The notes: generated by a model not told the origin, from the letters alone. Numbered from the stretch's first letter, positions 1-7,556 are shown. The stretch: 64,000 nt of DNA from Nonomuraea typhae (GCF_009760925.1 NZ_VRLV01000002.1:1171092-1235091); one strand, 5' to 3'. A program made the numbers and translations.

Positions 1-186
1 CGCATACAACGCGGACCTCGCATACCCGGCTTCGCGTGCGATGTCGGCCATCGAAACCGCCGGTCCTCTTGCCCGGATCGCTCGCTCCGCGGCGTCGAGC
101 AGATCCGCCCGCCGCTGCTCAACCGTCACACCGGGGCCCGGCGGCCGGCCCCGCTCACGCCGGCCCGCCTGTTGCTGACTATTCAC
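1..186 (-). CDS. TetR/AcrR-family transcriptional regulator, N-terminal part only (cut by window edge)
   Basis: The first 62 codons are present, read from a GTG at 184-186 and running off base 1. The protein starts MNSQQQAGRRERGRPPG and continues into a TetR-type helix-turn-helix: QRRADLLDAAERAIRARG (helix 1), then VSMADIAREAGYARSALYA, which is the recognition-helix region. An AGG lies about 5 bases before the GTG. The ligand-binding C-terminal domain lies outside the window, so neither the inducer nor the target can be guessed. It is divergent from the HAD gene at 373, which could be its target by position only. Confidence 0.75.
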   Translation of the reverse strand, partial: MNSQQQAGRRERGRPPGPGVTVEQRRADLLDAAERAIRARGPAVSMADIAREAGYARSALYA

Positions 187-372
187 GACCTCATCGTAGA
201 AGTGACCTTGCCCTTGGCGAGGTTTCCGCCTTGGTCACGCAGAACGCGATGGATCTCGGCGGCGTCGGCATGGTGACTCTCTGCCTTCGAAGCCCTTCAC
301 CGGCCGCAAGATCAGCCAGCCGAGCCATCTCGCCTCTGGCGTCAGGCAGAGACACCACGACATGATCACCCC

Positions 373-1104
373 ATGGCGGACGTGATTTTCTTCGACCTGG
401 ACGGCACCCTGGTCGATCATCGAAGCGCAGTCTGGGAAACGATCGGCCAGATCGTCCGGGCAGCACCGAACGCGACGGCTCCGCCGGAGGAACTGGTGAC
501 GTTGTGGTGGACGCTGGAAGGACGCCACATGCGGGAGTACCTGGCCGGTGAATGCTCCTTCGCCGAACATCACCGCCGCAGGCTCCGCGCCTTCCTGCCC
601 ATGCTCGGCGAACCGGTTCCGGAAGCCCCCGACCTCCTGGACGCCTGGATCACCGAGCGCTACCTCACCCCGTTCGCGGAGTCCTGGCGGTGCTACCCCG
701 ACGTCCAGCCCTGCCTGGAGACCCTGAAGCGGCTTCCCCAAGGACCACGCCTGGCCGTTCTCACCAACGGAGACCCCGGGCAGCAGCGCGCCAAGCTCGC
801 CCGCTTCGGCCTCCTGGAGTACTTCGAAGCCGTCCTGACTCCAACTGAGTTGGGCGCGGCCAAGCCCGCCGCCTACGCCGGCGCCTGCCGGTGGATGCGG
901 ACGGACCCCAAGAAGGCGGTCAACGTGGGCGACATGCTGGAAAGCGATGTGACCGCCGCCGCCCACGCCGGGCTCACCGGCATCTGGCTGGACCGCGGCA
1001 TCGACTTCGTCACCGGCGACCCATCGCCGACGGCAGACGGGACGATACGCCGCATCGAACGCCTCACCGACCTCCCCGGCCACCTGTCATACGCAACCGC
1101 CTGA
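373..1104 (+). CDS. HAD-superfamily hydrolase (phosphatase)
   Basis: This 243-aa protein carries all four HAD motifs. Motif I is FFDLDGTLVD (residues 5-14, nucleophile and acid Asp), motif II is LTNGD near residue 136, motif III is the lysine in GAAKP near residue 163, and motif IV is NVGDMLESD near residues 180-188. A helical cap (about 20-90) sits between motifs I and II, as in YjjG or phosphoglycolate phosphatase relatives. The family removes phosphate from small metabolites through an aspartyl-phosphate; the substrate is not predictable. The start follows the short divergent gap from the TetR gene. No operon partner follows: 437 bases separate it from the next gene. Confidence 0.85.
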   Translation: MADVIFFDLDGTLVDHRSAVWETIGQIVRAAPNATAPPEELVTLWWTLEGRHMREYLAGECSFAEHHRRRLRAFLPMLGEPVPEAPDLLDAWITERYLTPFAESWRCYPDVQPCLETLKRLPQGPRLAVLTNGDPGQQRAKLARFGLLEYFEAVLTPTELGAAKPAAYAGACRWMRTDPKKAVNVGDMLESDVTAAAHAGLTGIWLDRGIDFVTGDPSPTADGTIRRIERLTDLPGHLSYATA

Positions 1105-1541
1105 CCACACCAAGCTCGTCCCGGGGCAAGCATCATGGCCGGGCTCCTGGCGTCCGGGAGCGGATGCCAGGTTGGGTGCAAGGCTCCGGGTGCGGGCAAC
1201 CGAGGGCCGATCCACGCCCCGGCCTAGCCAGAAGCACAGGAACCTTCACGCGCGATGCGCGCCTAAGGTGAAAGATCTTGCTTGTGGACCTCATCACCGC
1301 TTACTCGAACTCGGCGCTCCAGGTGCCAGAGCTGCGTCAGATGATCGAAAGGGCCGACGTCTCCAGAGGCGAAGGGATCTGAGGGCCCAAGAGATGTTGC
1401 ACAGCCGGACACCTCGCCCGGCACCCAGGCACTCAAGGTCATACATACGCCCCGTGAAGCAGCCAAGATCACCTCACATCCCTTCACGTCTTCCTACTTC
1501 ACTAGGAACAGAAGTTCCTAGTAGGCTAGACTAACAAGATC
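1105..1541. other. Intergenic stretch with an operator and a possible 34-codon micro-ORF
   Basis: No convincing gene is seen here. A plus-strand frame from a TTG at 1278 to a TGA at 1380-1382 encodes a protein-like, amphipathic 34-residue sequence (it includes LITAYSNSALQVPELRQMIE). It has no good ribosome site and could be a decayed gene remnant. The last 50 bases hold the palindromic operator described separately, plus a TAGACT-like -10 hexamer near 1526 for the gene pair at 1542. Confidence 0.35.
1491..1522. promoter_or_regulatory. Probable operator: three alternating TTCCTA half-sites
   Basis: A perfect inverted repeat with 9-bp arms, ACTAGGAAC (1501-1509) and GTTCCTAGT (1514-1522) around a 4-bp spacer, lies 19 bp before the start at 1542. 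A further TTCCTA at 1491-1496 forms a second inverted pair with TAGGAA at 1503-1508. Three half-sites at regular spacing next to a two-gene unit whose second product has a DNA-binding C terminus suggests autoregulation. The symmetry is seen directly; the binding protein is inferred. Confidence 0.6.
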
Positions 1542-1793
1542 ATGAGCGAGAATGTCCCCCCACACTTCCGCGCTACGGCCGAGGTCAACGCCATCGTCGC
1601 AGCCGCCGGGGCAACCGCTGATTGGTTGTTCCACAACAAACGCGAGACCTGTGCCGTGGTGGTCATCAGACATGGCAAGCGGTCGGCAATGGTCTACGTC
1701 CCGGCGAACCCAGACGCTCGCCCGGCCGCCTACCTTGAGGCACTGGCAGATCTGCGAGCCGCCATCGAAGACTTGGAGAACAATCATGACTGA
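1542..1793 (+). CDS. Small hypothetical protein, first gene of a toxin-antitoxin-like pair
   Basis: This 83-aa protein is not recognised with certainty. It has a predicted N-terminal helix (about 8-24), a central strand-rich part (DWLFHNKRETCAVVVIRHG, then SAMVYVP) and a C-terminal helix (about 60-80). That alpha-beta-alpha order is compatible with a small dsRBD-like toxin such as HicA, but the HicA signature glycine-serine-histidine-histidine is absent. It overlaps the next gene by 8 bases, so translation is probably coupled. Its position upstream of a HicB-like gene and behind a palindromic operator is the main reason to suspect a toxin-type partner. Function unproven. Confidence 0.6.
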   Translation: MSENVPPHFRATAEVNAIVAAAGATADWLFHNKRETCAVVVIRHGKRSAMVYVPANPDARPAAYLEALADLRAAIEDLENNHD

Positions 1794-2187
1794 GCCCATC
1801 ACCTACACGGTCACTTTCGAAGAGGGTGGCTGGACCGCCCGAGACCACTCAAAGCGAGTGCGCGGCGTGGCCGTGGCCAGCAATCTGACCCAGTTGGAGC
1901 GGGAGTTGGAAGAGGCTCACGAATGGGCCTGGCCCGAGAACCCGCCACCCGTCAAGCTCATCCTTGATCTGCCCGGCGAATTGACGGCCAAGGTGAAAGC
2001 TTGGCGCGACGAGCGGAGGCTGGCCGAACTACACGCGGCCCGTAGCCTGGAAATGGGAGAAGAAGTCGTCGCCGAGCTGACGGCGCGCTGGTCAGAGCCC
2101 GACACAGCACGAATCACCGGCCTGTCCAAGCAGCGGGTACACCAACTGAAAAAGTCGTACCAGTCGAAATCCAAAGCAGACGCGTGA
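1786..2187 (+). CDS. HicB-like antitoxin-type protein with C-terminal helix-turn-helix
   Basis: The protein is 133 aa from the ATG at 1786. Residues 5-48 (ITYTVTFEEGGWTARD, followed by an acidic helix) resemble the partial RNase H-like fold of HicB antitoxins. Residues 105-125 (DTARITGLSKQRVHQLKKS) look like a helix-turn-helix of the kind that ends many actinobacterial HicB-type proteins. The middle is helical and Pro/Leu-rich (NPPPVKLILDLPGEL). It overlaps the preceding gene in ATGACTGA. By analogy with HicAB it would neutralise the upstream product and repress the pair through the operator at 1491-1522. The fold assignment is by eye. Confidence 0.55.
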   Translation: MTEPITYTVTFEEGGWTARDHSKRVRGVAVASNLTQLERELEEAHEWAWPENPPPVKLILDLPGELTAKVKAWRDERRLAELHAARSLEMGEEVVAELTARWSEPDTARITGLSKQRVHQLKKSYQSKSKADA

Positions 2188-2671
2188 ATGTATGGGCTAT
2201 GTCCCGGACGACCGACTCGGATCGCGGTTCCGTCGCTTGACGCAAGCCGGGCAAGACCACCCAACGCTCGGCGACGCGGCGTCTAATCGACCGGAGTGCC
2301 GCGAGCGCCAGGGACAAACGTTGATCTCGAATGCCCACCAAACCGGATCAAGTCCACCCGGGCTGATTCACAACTCCCTTGCGGGCTCACACTCACCCCA
2401 CGCGCAAGCCGCGTCGAAGTCGCGCACGGTTCGAAGCGCCCGAGCGAAGCGAGGACCGCAGACCAGGGCGGGCTCCAACGACCCAACCACCTAGCCGGGC
2501 AACGGGTGGGACCCGAGAAGACGGCCCGACCGAAGGGAGGCCCGACAGGGGTCGGGGCCGCGCCCCGACTGGAAGAACGCGCGGAGCGAAGAGGAGCACC
2601 GTGCTTGTAAACCCCGGGAAAACAGCCTTGCCCCCCACGCCCGAAGGGCGCAGAGGGCAAGACCATGCTTG
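2188..2671. other. Gene-free tRNA trailer region with several GC hairpins
   Basis: No gene is supported. On the minus strand this is the sequence downstream of tRNA-Ala. It holds a perfect 8-3-8 hairpin (GTCGGGGC / GCCCCGAC, 2551-2569), GAGCGAAGCGAGG-type short inverted repeats near 2442-2454, and the terminator at 2627-2661. Nineteen bases at 2568-2586 (ACTGGAAGAACGCGCGGAG) recur exactly at 32397-32415 beside the second tRNA-Ala, so part of this trailer is shared between the two tRNA loci. Confidence 0.6.
2627..2661 (-). terminator. Rho-independent-type terminator downstream of tRNA-Ala
   Basis: The outer stem is CTTGCCC / GGGCAAG (2627-2633 and 2655-2661) and the inner stem is GCCC-GAA-GGGC. 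Read on the minus strand it lies 10 bases beyond the tRNA 3' end and is followed by GCTGTTTTCC, a short T-rich tail. Confidence 0.7.
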
Positions 2672-2744
2672 TGGAGCTATGGGGATTCGAACCCCAGACC
2701 TCTTCCATGCCATGGAAGCGCGCTACCAACTGCGCCATAGCCCC
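2672..2744 (-). tRNA. tRNA-Ala (anticodon GGC)
   Basis: The 73-nt cloverleaf reads GGGGCTATGGCGCAG at the 5' end, has anticodon stem CTTCC/GGAAG around the loop ATGGCAT (anticodon GGC), a T-arm GGTTCGAATCC, and acceptor strand TAGCTCC with discriminator A. CCA is not encoded. It reads GCC, the dominant Ala codon of this genome. A second gene of the same specificity at 32427-32499 differs at several stem positions in compensating pairs, so both look functional. Confidence 0.97.
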
Positions 2745-2822
2745 TCGCGGTACGTTCATAAGTGTATCGGAACTCCAACGCGCTCACGTCACGCCGAACG
2801 CCGTGTGATACCTCTACTTGCT

Positions 2823-3704
2823 ATGTTCGAGGAGCATCGTCACCTTTTGACCGGAGTCGCCTACCGCATCCTGGGTAGCCTGGCTGATGCGGAGGATGTG
2901 GTTCAGGAGGCGTGGCTGCGCTGGTCAGGGGTGGATCAGGCCACCGTGGACGATCCGAAGGCTTACCTGGTGCGGGTGACGTCCCGGCTGGCGATCGATC
3001 GGCTCCGGTGGGCCAAGTCGCGGCGGGAATCGTATGTGGGGCCCTGGTTGCCGGAACCCATCGCCACGGCTCCCGATGTCGCCGAGCATGTGGAACTGGC
3101 CGAATCGGTTGAGCTGGCCATGCTGGTGGTGCTTGAGACGCTGTCGCCTCTGGAGCGGGCGGTGTTCGTGTTGCGGGAGGCGTTCGATCTGCCGTTCTCC
3201 GAGATTGCGGAGATCATCGGGCGGGCCGAGCCCGCGACCCGGCAGTTGGCGCGGCGGGCGCGGGATCATGTTCAGGAGAAGCGGCCTCGGTTCGAGACCG
3301 ACCTGGACGAGCGGCGGCGCATGACGGAGCGGTTCATCAATGCCTCGGCCGGCGGTGATCTGGATGCGCTGATCGCGATGTTGTCGAAGGACGTCACGCT
3401 GGTCAGCGATGGTGGCGGCAAGGCTCGGGCGCCGCTCAGGGCGCTTCTGGGTGTGGACAATGTCACCCGGTTCCTCGCCGCCATCACCAGGCCGGAGGAG
3501 ATCGCGAAGTTCGCCGCCTCGCTGGGGATGGCGGGAGATCTGGAGGTGGGGTTCCGGATCACCGAGGTCAACGCGGCTCCGGCCGCGGTGGTCAGCTTGG
3601 GCGGGCGGGTGATCTCCGTCCTGTCGCTGGTGATCATCGACGGCAAGGTCGAGACCATCTATCTCATGGCAAATCCGGAAAAACTCGGACGACTCAGCCC
3701 CTGA
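2823..3704 (+). CDS. ECF41-type RNA polymerase sigma factor with SnoaL-like C-terminal domain (SigJ-like)
   Basis: The protein is 293 aa. Sigma region 2 (residues 1-70) includes LADAEDVVQEAWLRW; region 4 (about 108-160) includes LSPLERAVFVLREAF and the recognition helix FSEIAEIIGRAEPATRQ. The linker has the ECF41 WLPEP motif. The C-terminal NTF2/SnoaL-like domain (about 170-293) has the diagnostic DGGGK (residues 197-201) and NPEKL near the end; in this group the domain tunes sigma activity in place of an anti-sigma factor. The usual neighbour, a COE-type carboxymuconolactone decarboxylase, oxidoreductase or epimerase gene, is absent. I chose the ATG at 2823; the frame is open further upstream but would cross the tRNA. 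Confidence 0.92.
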   Translation: MFEEHRHLLTGVAYRILGSLADAEDVVQEAWLRWSGVDQATVDDPKAYLVRVTSRLAIDRLRWAKSRRESYVGPWLPEPIATAPDVAEHVELAESVELAMLVVLETLSPLERAVFVLREAFDLPFSEIAEIIGRAEPATRQLARRARDHVQEKRPRFETDLDERRRMTERFINASAGGDLDALIAMLSKDVTLVSDGGGKARAPLRALLGVDNVTRFLAAITRPEEIAKFAASLGMAGDLEVGFRITEVNAAPAAVVSLGGRVISVLSLVIIDGKVETIYLMANPEKLGRLSP

Positions 3705-3752
3705 CCGCCCACCACTCCCACCCCGGGTCCCGGACAGCCTTGAGGTTCCGTC

Positions 3753-4271
3753 TCAGGCTCTGGTCGGCATGCCCACCTCTCCCACCAGGGCCCGGACGTT
3801 AACTCCGACGCCCTGGAGGTGGCGGGCGGCCCCGTTCCGCCCGTCCGCCAGCAGCCCCCAGACCAGCCCCTCCCCCGTGACCAGCCCGGAACCACTCCAC
3901 GCAGCCACCTCGACGACCTTCCTGGCACCCCCGCTCAGGACGACCTCCCCCCGTGGCCCATAAAGCACCACCCGCAACGGCCGCACAACGGATCGCCGCA
4001 GCCGCCAGTCACCGGCATCGTCGCGGGTGCGCCGCCGTACCTCGTCGAGGTCGATGCCGAGCCCGGCCAGCAGGGCCCGGGTGTCGCGTACGGCCAGCCG
4101 CGCTCGTAGCGCCGCCGGCGTCGCCGTGAAGGCCGGCAGTTCAAACGGCCGGGTCTCGGCCAGCGCCAGCAGCAGCATGTCGGTGGTGAGCCGGGCCTGG
4201 CCGGCCTCCAGGGCGAGGGTTCCGGCGGTGATGAATGCCTGGCGCGCGGGTTCGGTGAACCTGTGGAACAT
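3753..4271 (-). CDS. Stand-alone Clp N-terminal domain protein
   Basis: This 172-aa protein resembles the Clp_N substrate and adaptor domain of ClpA/ClpC, without any ATPase part. Repeat 1 is FTEPARQAFITAGTLALEAG and onward (residues 4-45), and repeat 2 is VVEVAAWSGSGLVTGEGLVW with its following helix (about 115-160). Stand-alone Clp_N proteins of actinobacteria commonly sit behind a small HTH gene, as here (5 bases separate them). They may modulate Clp protease or act as peptide sensors, but no function is proven. The gene converges with the sigma factor gene across a 48-base gap. Confidence 0.8.
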   Translation of the reverse strand: MFHRFTEPARQAFITAGTLALEAGQARLTTDMLLLALAETRPFELPAFTATPAALRARLAVRDTRALLAGLGIDLDEVRRRTRDDAGDWRLRRSVVRPLRVVLYGPRGEVVLSGGARKVVEVAAWSGSGLVTGEGLVWGLLADGRNGAARHLQGVGVNVRALVGEVGMPTRA

Positions 4272-4276
4272 CGCTG

Positions 4277-4504
4277 CTACCTCCCGATCCGGCGGGCGTG
4301 CTTGCGGTGTGCGGTCTGCCGTCGTACGCCGAGGGCGTCGGCGATCTGCTCCCACGACCAGCCGCTCGCCCTGGCGTTGGTGACGTGCACGGCTTCGAGC
4401 TCTTCCAGCAGGGCCCGCAGTGCGGCGACGGCTTGCAGGCCGGTTCCGTGGTCGCGGTCGGCGGCGGCCTGAGCAAGCTCGGTGACGTCCATATCTGTCA
4501 GCAT
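4277..4504 (-). CDS. Small helix-turn-helix protein, partner of the Clp-N gene
   Basis: The protein is 75 aa from the ATG at 4504 (an alternative ATG lies at 4492). The N-terminal half is a helix-rich dimerisation-like region with an LRALLEELEAVHV stretch. The C-terminal half is a basic HTH: GWSWEQIADALGVRRQTAHR followed by KHARRIGR. The start codon lies inside a large compound palindrome (4496-4540), which argues for autorepression of the HTH/Clp-N pair. It is cotranscribed with the Clp-N gene, and possibly with the upstream AlaX-like gene, which ends 20 bases away. Confidence 0.75.
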   Translation of the reverse strand: MLTDMDVTELAQAAADRDHGTGLQAVAALRALLEELEAVHVTNARASGWSWEQIADALGVRRQTAHRKHARRIGR

Positions 4505-4540
4505 AAGCTGACAAATCCGATTTGTCAGCTCATGCTGACA
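4496..4540. promoter_or_regulatory. Compound palindromic operator (two TGTCAGC-N4-GCTGACA sites)
   Basis: TGTCAGC-ATAA-GCTGACA (4496-4513) and TGTCAGC-TCAT-GCTGACA (4523-4540) are two perfect inverted repeats 27 bp apart. The bases between them form a third palindrome (AATCCGATT within TGACA/TGTCA), so the full 45 bp is symmetric apart from the spacers. It covers the stop of the AlaX-like gene and the start of the HTH gene. The symmetry is seen directly. Binding by the HTH protein at 4277-4504 is inferred. Confidence 0.75.
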
Positions 4541-5358
4541 CTCGTGTGCATCGTCAACCCCTGCTCCACCGGAGTCAGCGTCACGGTGACGGCCCCGAGC
4601 TCGCCGGTCCGCCCCACGTGCGTGCCGCCGCACGGAATCGACGCCTCGCCCTCGGGAAGGGCGCAGTGCCAGGTACGGCGGGCCGTGAGCCCCGGAGACG
4701 GAACATCCACCCAGACCGGCACGTCAGCCGCCACCCACGCCTTGAGCTGGTCGTTCACCCGGGCCGCCACGGCATCCGGGTCCAGGTCGTCAGCCGTGAA
4801 CCCCTTCTTGCGCAACGACTTGCCCAGCCGGTACACGTCCTCGCTGCCGTAGGCGAGAATCCGGGACGAGGTGATCGCGCTCTGGTCGAAGTCCGGATGC
4901 CCGAGAGCGTCCAGCCGGGTCTCCTTGCGCCACAGGCCGGCCAGGGAGGCGTTGAGCGCCAGCGCGGCCAGATGACAGGCGGTGTGCCCGGCCGACAACG
5001 CGGCCCGGTAGCCGGCGTCGACCTCGAGCTCCACCTGCGCGCCGACGGCCAGAGGCGTCTCGGTGACGTGGACGACCAGCCACTGCCATCCGTCGTCGCC
5101 CCGCCGTACCGGAATGTCCGAACCCAGGAAGACCTCGCCCCCGTAAGCACCGGACGAACCAGCGGTCACGCAGTCGACGACGGGCAGGCCGCCGATCGTG
5201 CCGCGGTCGGCGGGCTGGTCGGGCCAGGTGTGGTCGAGCGGGTGGAAGGGGGTTTGAGCGACGACGAGGCCGTGCCGGTCCCCCACCGGCACGGCCCCGA
5301 CGATCTCCGAACGGCCGTTGACCTGGCCGTTCGGGAAGGTGACAAGGGTGGATTTCAC
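4525..5358 (-). CDS. AlaX-like alanyl-tRNA editing (AlaRS second-additional-domain) protein
   Basis: The 277-aa protein has the two zinc-binding motifs of the AlaRS editing domain: HTACH (an HxxxH, near residue 125) and CGGTH (a CxxxH, near residue 240). Family members hydrolyse Ser-tRNA(Ala) or Gly-tRNA(Ala) in trans. The N-terminal 90 residues are a beta-rich domain like the glycine-rich region of AlaRS. The GTG start (5356-5358) overlaps the stop of the upstream MFS gene in GTGA, so the two are translationally coupled. Its end overlaps the operator at 4496-4540. Substrate preference cannot be read from the sequence. Confidence 0.82.
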   Translation of the reverse strand: MKSTLVTFPNGQVNGRSEIVGAVPVGDRHGLVVAQTPFHPLDHTWPDQPADRGTIGGLPVVDCVTAGSSGAYGGEVFLGSDIPVRRGDDGWQWLVVHVTETPLAVGAQVELEVDAGYRAALSAGHTACHLAALALNASLAGLWRKETRLDALGHPDFDQSAITSSRILAYGSEDVYRLGKSLRKKGFTADDLDPDAVAARVNDQLKAWVAADVPVWVDVPSPGLTARRTWHCALPEGEASIPCGGTHVGRTGELGAVTVTLTPVEQGLTMHTSVSMS

Positions 5359-6605
5359 CCCTTGATTGTCTCAGGCAGCCGCTCCCGGACGGCCTTGGGC
5401 AGGCGCTCGTCCTCCAGGTAGCGGTTGCGCCCGGCGTACAGGCCCGTGAAGAGCTGCAGGACGAGGACGCCGAAGATCAGCGCGTACGGCAGGGCCCACC
5501 CGCCGGTCGTCTGGTGGAGGACGCCGACGACCAGGGGGCCGGCGCCGGCGATGAGGTAGCCGGCGCTCTGCCCGAAGGCGGACAGGGCGGCGGTGGCCTC
5601 CGGGGTGCGGGTGCGCAGGGCGAGCATCATGAGCGCCAGCGGGAAGGAGCCCATGCCGACGGCGACGAAGACCACCCACACGAGCGCGGTCGAGGCGGGG
5701 GCGAACCAGAGGCCGGCGAAGCCGATGACGTAGGCGACGACGAGGCCGACCACGACGGGGCGCTGGTCGCCGAAGCGGGAGGCGACGGCCGGGACCAGCA
5801 TGGAGACGGGGATGTTCAGCGCGGTGAACACGCCGAGGATCATGCCGGCCTGGCCGGTGGTGTAGCCGCTGTCGGTGAGGATGGTGGCGAGCCAGCCGAA
5901 CATGATGTAAGCGATCATCGACTGGGTGCCGAAGTACAGGGCGACCATCCAGGCCAGCTTGCTCCTGAGCAGGCGCTTCGGCCCGGCGTCCGCGCTGCCG
6001 GCGGTGCGCTCGGGCTCGCTGCGCAGCAGCGCCAGCCACGGGATGACGGCGATGGCGGCCAGCGCCGCCCACACGCCGAGCGCGATGTGCCAGTCTCCGC
6101 CGGCGGCCCGCTCGATCGGCACGGTGGCCGCCGCCGCGAGCATGGTGCCGGCGGCCAGGGAGGTGGTGTAGACGGTGGTCATGATCCCGGTCTTGGCCGG
6201 GAAGTGGCGCTTGATCAGCGTCGGGATGAGGACGTTGCCGATCGCGCCGCCCGACAGCGCGACGGCGCTGGTCAGCAGGAAGATCGGCGCGGACTCGACG
6301 AGGCTGCGCACGAGCAGGCCGACGCCCAGGAGAACCAGGGCGAGGACGAGCAGCCGGTGCTCGCCGAGCCTCCTGGCCATGGCCGGGGTGACGGCGCCGA
6401 CGGTCGCGAACGCGAGCACCGGTAGGGTGGTGAGCAACCCCGTTCCCACGCTGGACATGCCGAGGCTGCCGGCCAGCTGGTCGAGGAGGGGTCCGACGCT
6501 GGTGACGGCGGTGCGCAGGTTGAGCGCCGCGAGGACGATTCCCAGCACGAGCAGCCAGGCGAGGGGTGCGGTTCTGCCTCTGGACTCTTGGGCCACCACG
6601 CTCAT
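5355..6605 (-). CDS. MFS transporter, CynX/NimT-like
   Basis: The protein is 416 aa with about 12 membrane segments. It begins with a short polar N terminus and LAWLLVLGIVLAALNLRTAV, the characteristic start of CynX/NimT (cyanate or nitroimidazole) permeases, which share the NLR(T/P)A motif. The start at 6605 is set by GGAGG nine bases upstream. It is followed without a gap by the AlaX-like gene. The substrate is unknown; amino acids or small toxic organic compounds are possible given the coupled editing protein, but that is inference. Confidence 0.85.
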   Translation of the reverse strand: MSVVAQESRGRTAPLAWLLVLGIVLAALNLRTAVTSVGPLLDQLAGSLGMSSVGTGLLTTLPVLAFATVGAVTPAMARRLGEHRLLVLALVLLGVGLLVRSLVESAPIFLLTSAVALSGGAIGNVLIPTLIKRHFPAKTGIMTTVYTTSLAAGTMLAAAATVPIERAAGGDWHIALGVWAALAAIAVIPWLALLRSEPERTAGSADAGPKRLLRSKLAWMVALYFGTQSMIAYIMFGWLATILTDSGYTTGQAGMILGVFTALNIPVSMLVPAVASRFGDQRPVVVGLVVAYVIGFAGLWFAPASTALVWVVFVAVGMGSFPLALMMLALRTRTPEATAALSAFGQSAGYLIAGAGPLVVGVLHQTTGGWALPYALIFGVLVLQLFTGLYAGRNRYLEDERLPKAVRERLPETIKG

Positions 6606-6700
6606 GCCGGGAAATCCTCCAATCATGGGACGAATCAACGTGCACCATAACAGGACCAAAAGTCGGCTTTATTCCTGACCGTTAAGAGAAGAGACCCGGC

Positions 6701-7081
6701 TCACACCGGCCGGCGACGCAGCCAGAACAGCCCGACCAAGGGCAGCACGAGCGGGATGAACAGATACCCGCGCCCGAACGCCGACCACACCGTGTCATGC
6801 GGGAACGCCGCCGGATCGGCCAGGCTCACCGTGCCCACCACCAGCACGCCGGCCAGCTCGATGACCAACGACACCAGCGCCAGCCGCCGCGCCCCGCGCC
6901 ACAGGGCCACGGTCAGCAGGATGTAGACCGCCGCCGCGAACGCCGACAGCGAGTAGGCCAGCGGCGCCTCGGCGAACCGCCCCGCGATCTGCACCGTCGC
7001 CCGCGCCCCCGCGGCCAGCGCGAAAAGCCCGTAGACGGCGATCAGCACCCGCCCCGGACCGGTCCCGAGCGGTGTGCTCAC
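6701..7081 (-). CDS. Small integral membrane protein (second of a pair)
   Basis: The protein is 126 aa from a GTG at 7079-7081 that overlaps the stop of the preceding gene (GTGA). About four hydrophobic segments are visible (VLIAVYGLFALAAG, YSLSAFAAAVYILLTV, LVIELAGVLVVGTV, YLFIPLVLPLVGLFWL), ending in RRRPV on the cytoplasmic side. No family is recognised. Its tight coupling to the membrane protein at 7078-7443 suggests the two products form a complex. Confidence 0.7.
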   Translation of the reverse strand: MSTPLGTGPGRVLIAVYGLFALAAGARATVQIAGRFAEAPLAYSLSAFAAAVYILLTVALWRGARRLALVSLVIELAGVLVVGTVSLADPAAFPHDTVWSAFGRGYLFIPLVLPLVGLFWLRRRPV

Positions 7082-7443
7082 GCCTGCCCCTGCCAGATCT
7101 GCACCAGCCGGGCGGTCATCACCGCGATCGCGAACCCGGCCACCGCCAGGATCCCCGGCCCCCACCGGCTCCGCTCGGCCAGCGCCAGGAAGACCCCGGC
7201 GGGCGGGATGATCGCCTCCCCGCCGAGATAGCCGAAGAGCGTCCCCTTGGACACGTGCGCGCCCTCGCCGCCGGCCACCGCCGCGATCACGAACCCGGCC
7301 TGCACCAGGACGGCGAGCTCCAGCACGCCGAACCCCACCAGCAGCACCATCCCCATGGCCCGGTTGCGGAACGCGCTGACCAGGCTCGCCAGCATCAGCA
7401 GCACGGCGAGGGCGATGACGACGGTGGCGACGGTGGTGTTCAT
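7078..7443 (-). CDS. Small integral membrane protein (first of a pair)
   Basis: The protein is 121 aa with about four membrane segments: residues 4-24, 32-58, 72-92 and 96-118. A polar loop GGEGAHVSKGTLFGYLGGE between segments 2 and 3 is the only strikingly hydrophilic part. No family is recognised. The gene is divergent from the TudS-like gene at 7557 and overlaps the next membrane-protein gene by 4 bases. Confidence 0.7.
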   Translation of the reverse strand: MNTTVATVVIALAVLLMLASLVSAFRNRAMGMVLLVGFGVLELAVLVQAGFVIAAVAGGEGAHVSKGTLFGYLGGEAIIPPAGVFLALAERSRWGPGILAVAGFAIAVMTARLVQIWQGQA

Positions 7444-7556
7444 CGCGGAAAAGGCTACCGCCGCCCATCGACGGTCCGCCCGGCGACGCCGCACAAGCCC
7501 GCCCCGCCGTGCAAGCCGCAAACCACCCGTGCCGAAGGCCGCATAGGATCGGCCAC

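Noticed and set aside
2379..2822. N-terminal extension of the ECF41 sigma factor
   Set aside because: The frame is open, but it crosses the tRNA-Ala gene and codes for Arg/Pro-rich sequence; the sigma region 2 start fits the ATG at 2823.
4496..4540. Rho-independent terminator of the AlaX-like gene
   Set aside because: The palindrome can fold, but there is no T-run, it has two symmetric operator-like sites, and it covers the next gene's start codon.
5371..6648. Long antisense or alternative frames over the MFS transporter gene
   Set aside because: The translations are Arg/His/Gly-rich, without hydrophobic pattern, while the chosen frame has twelve clear membrane helices.
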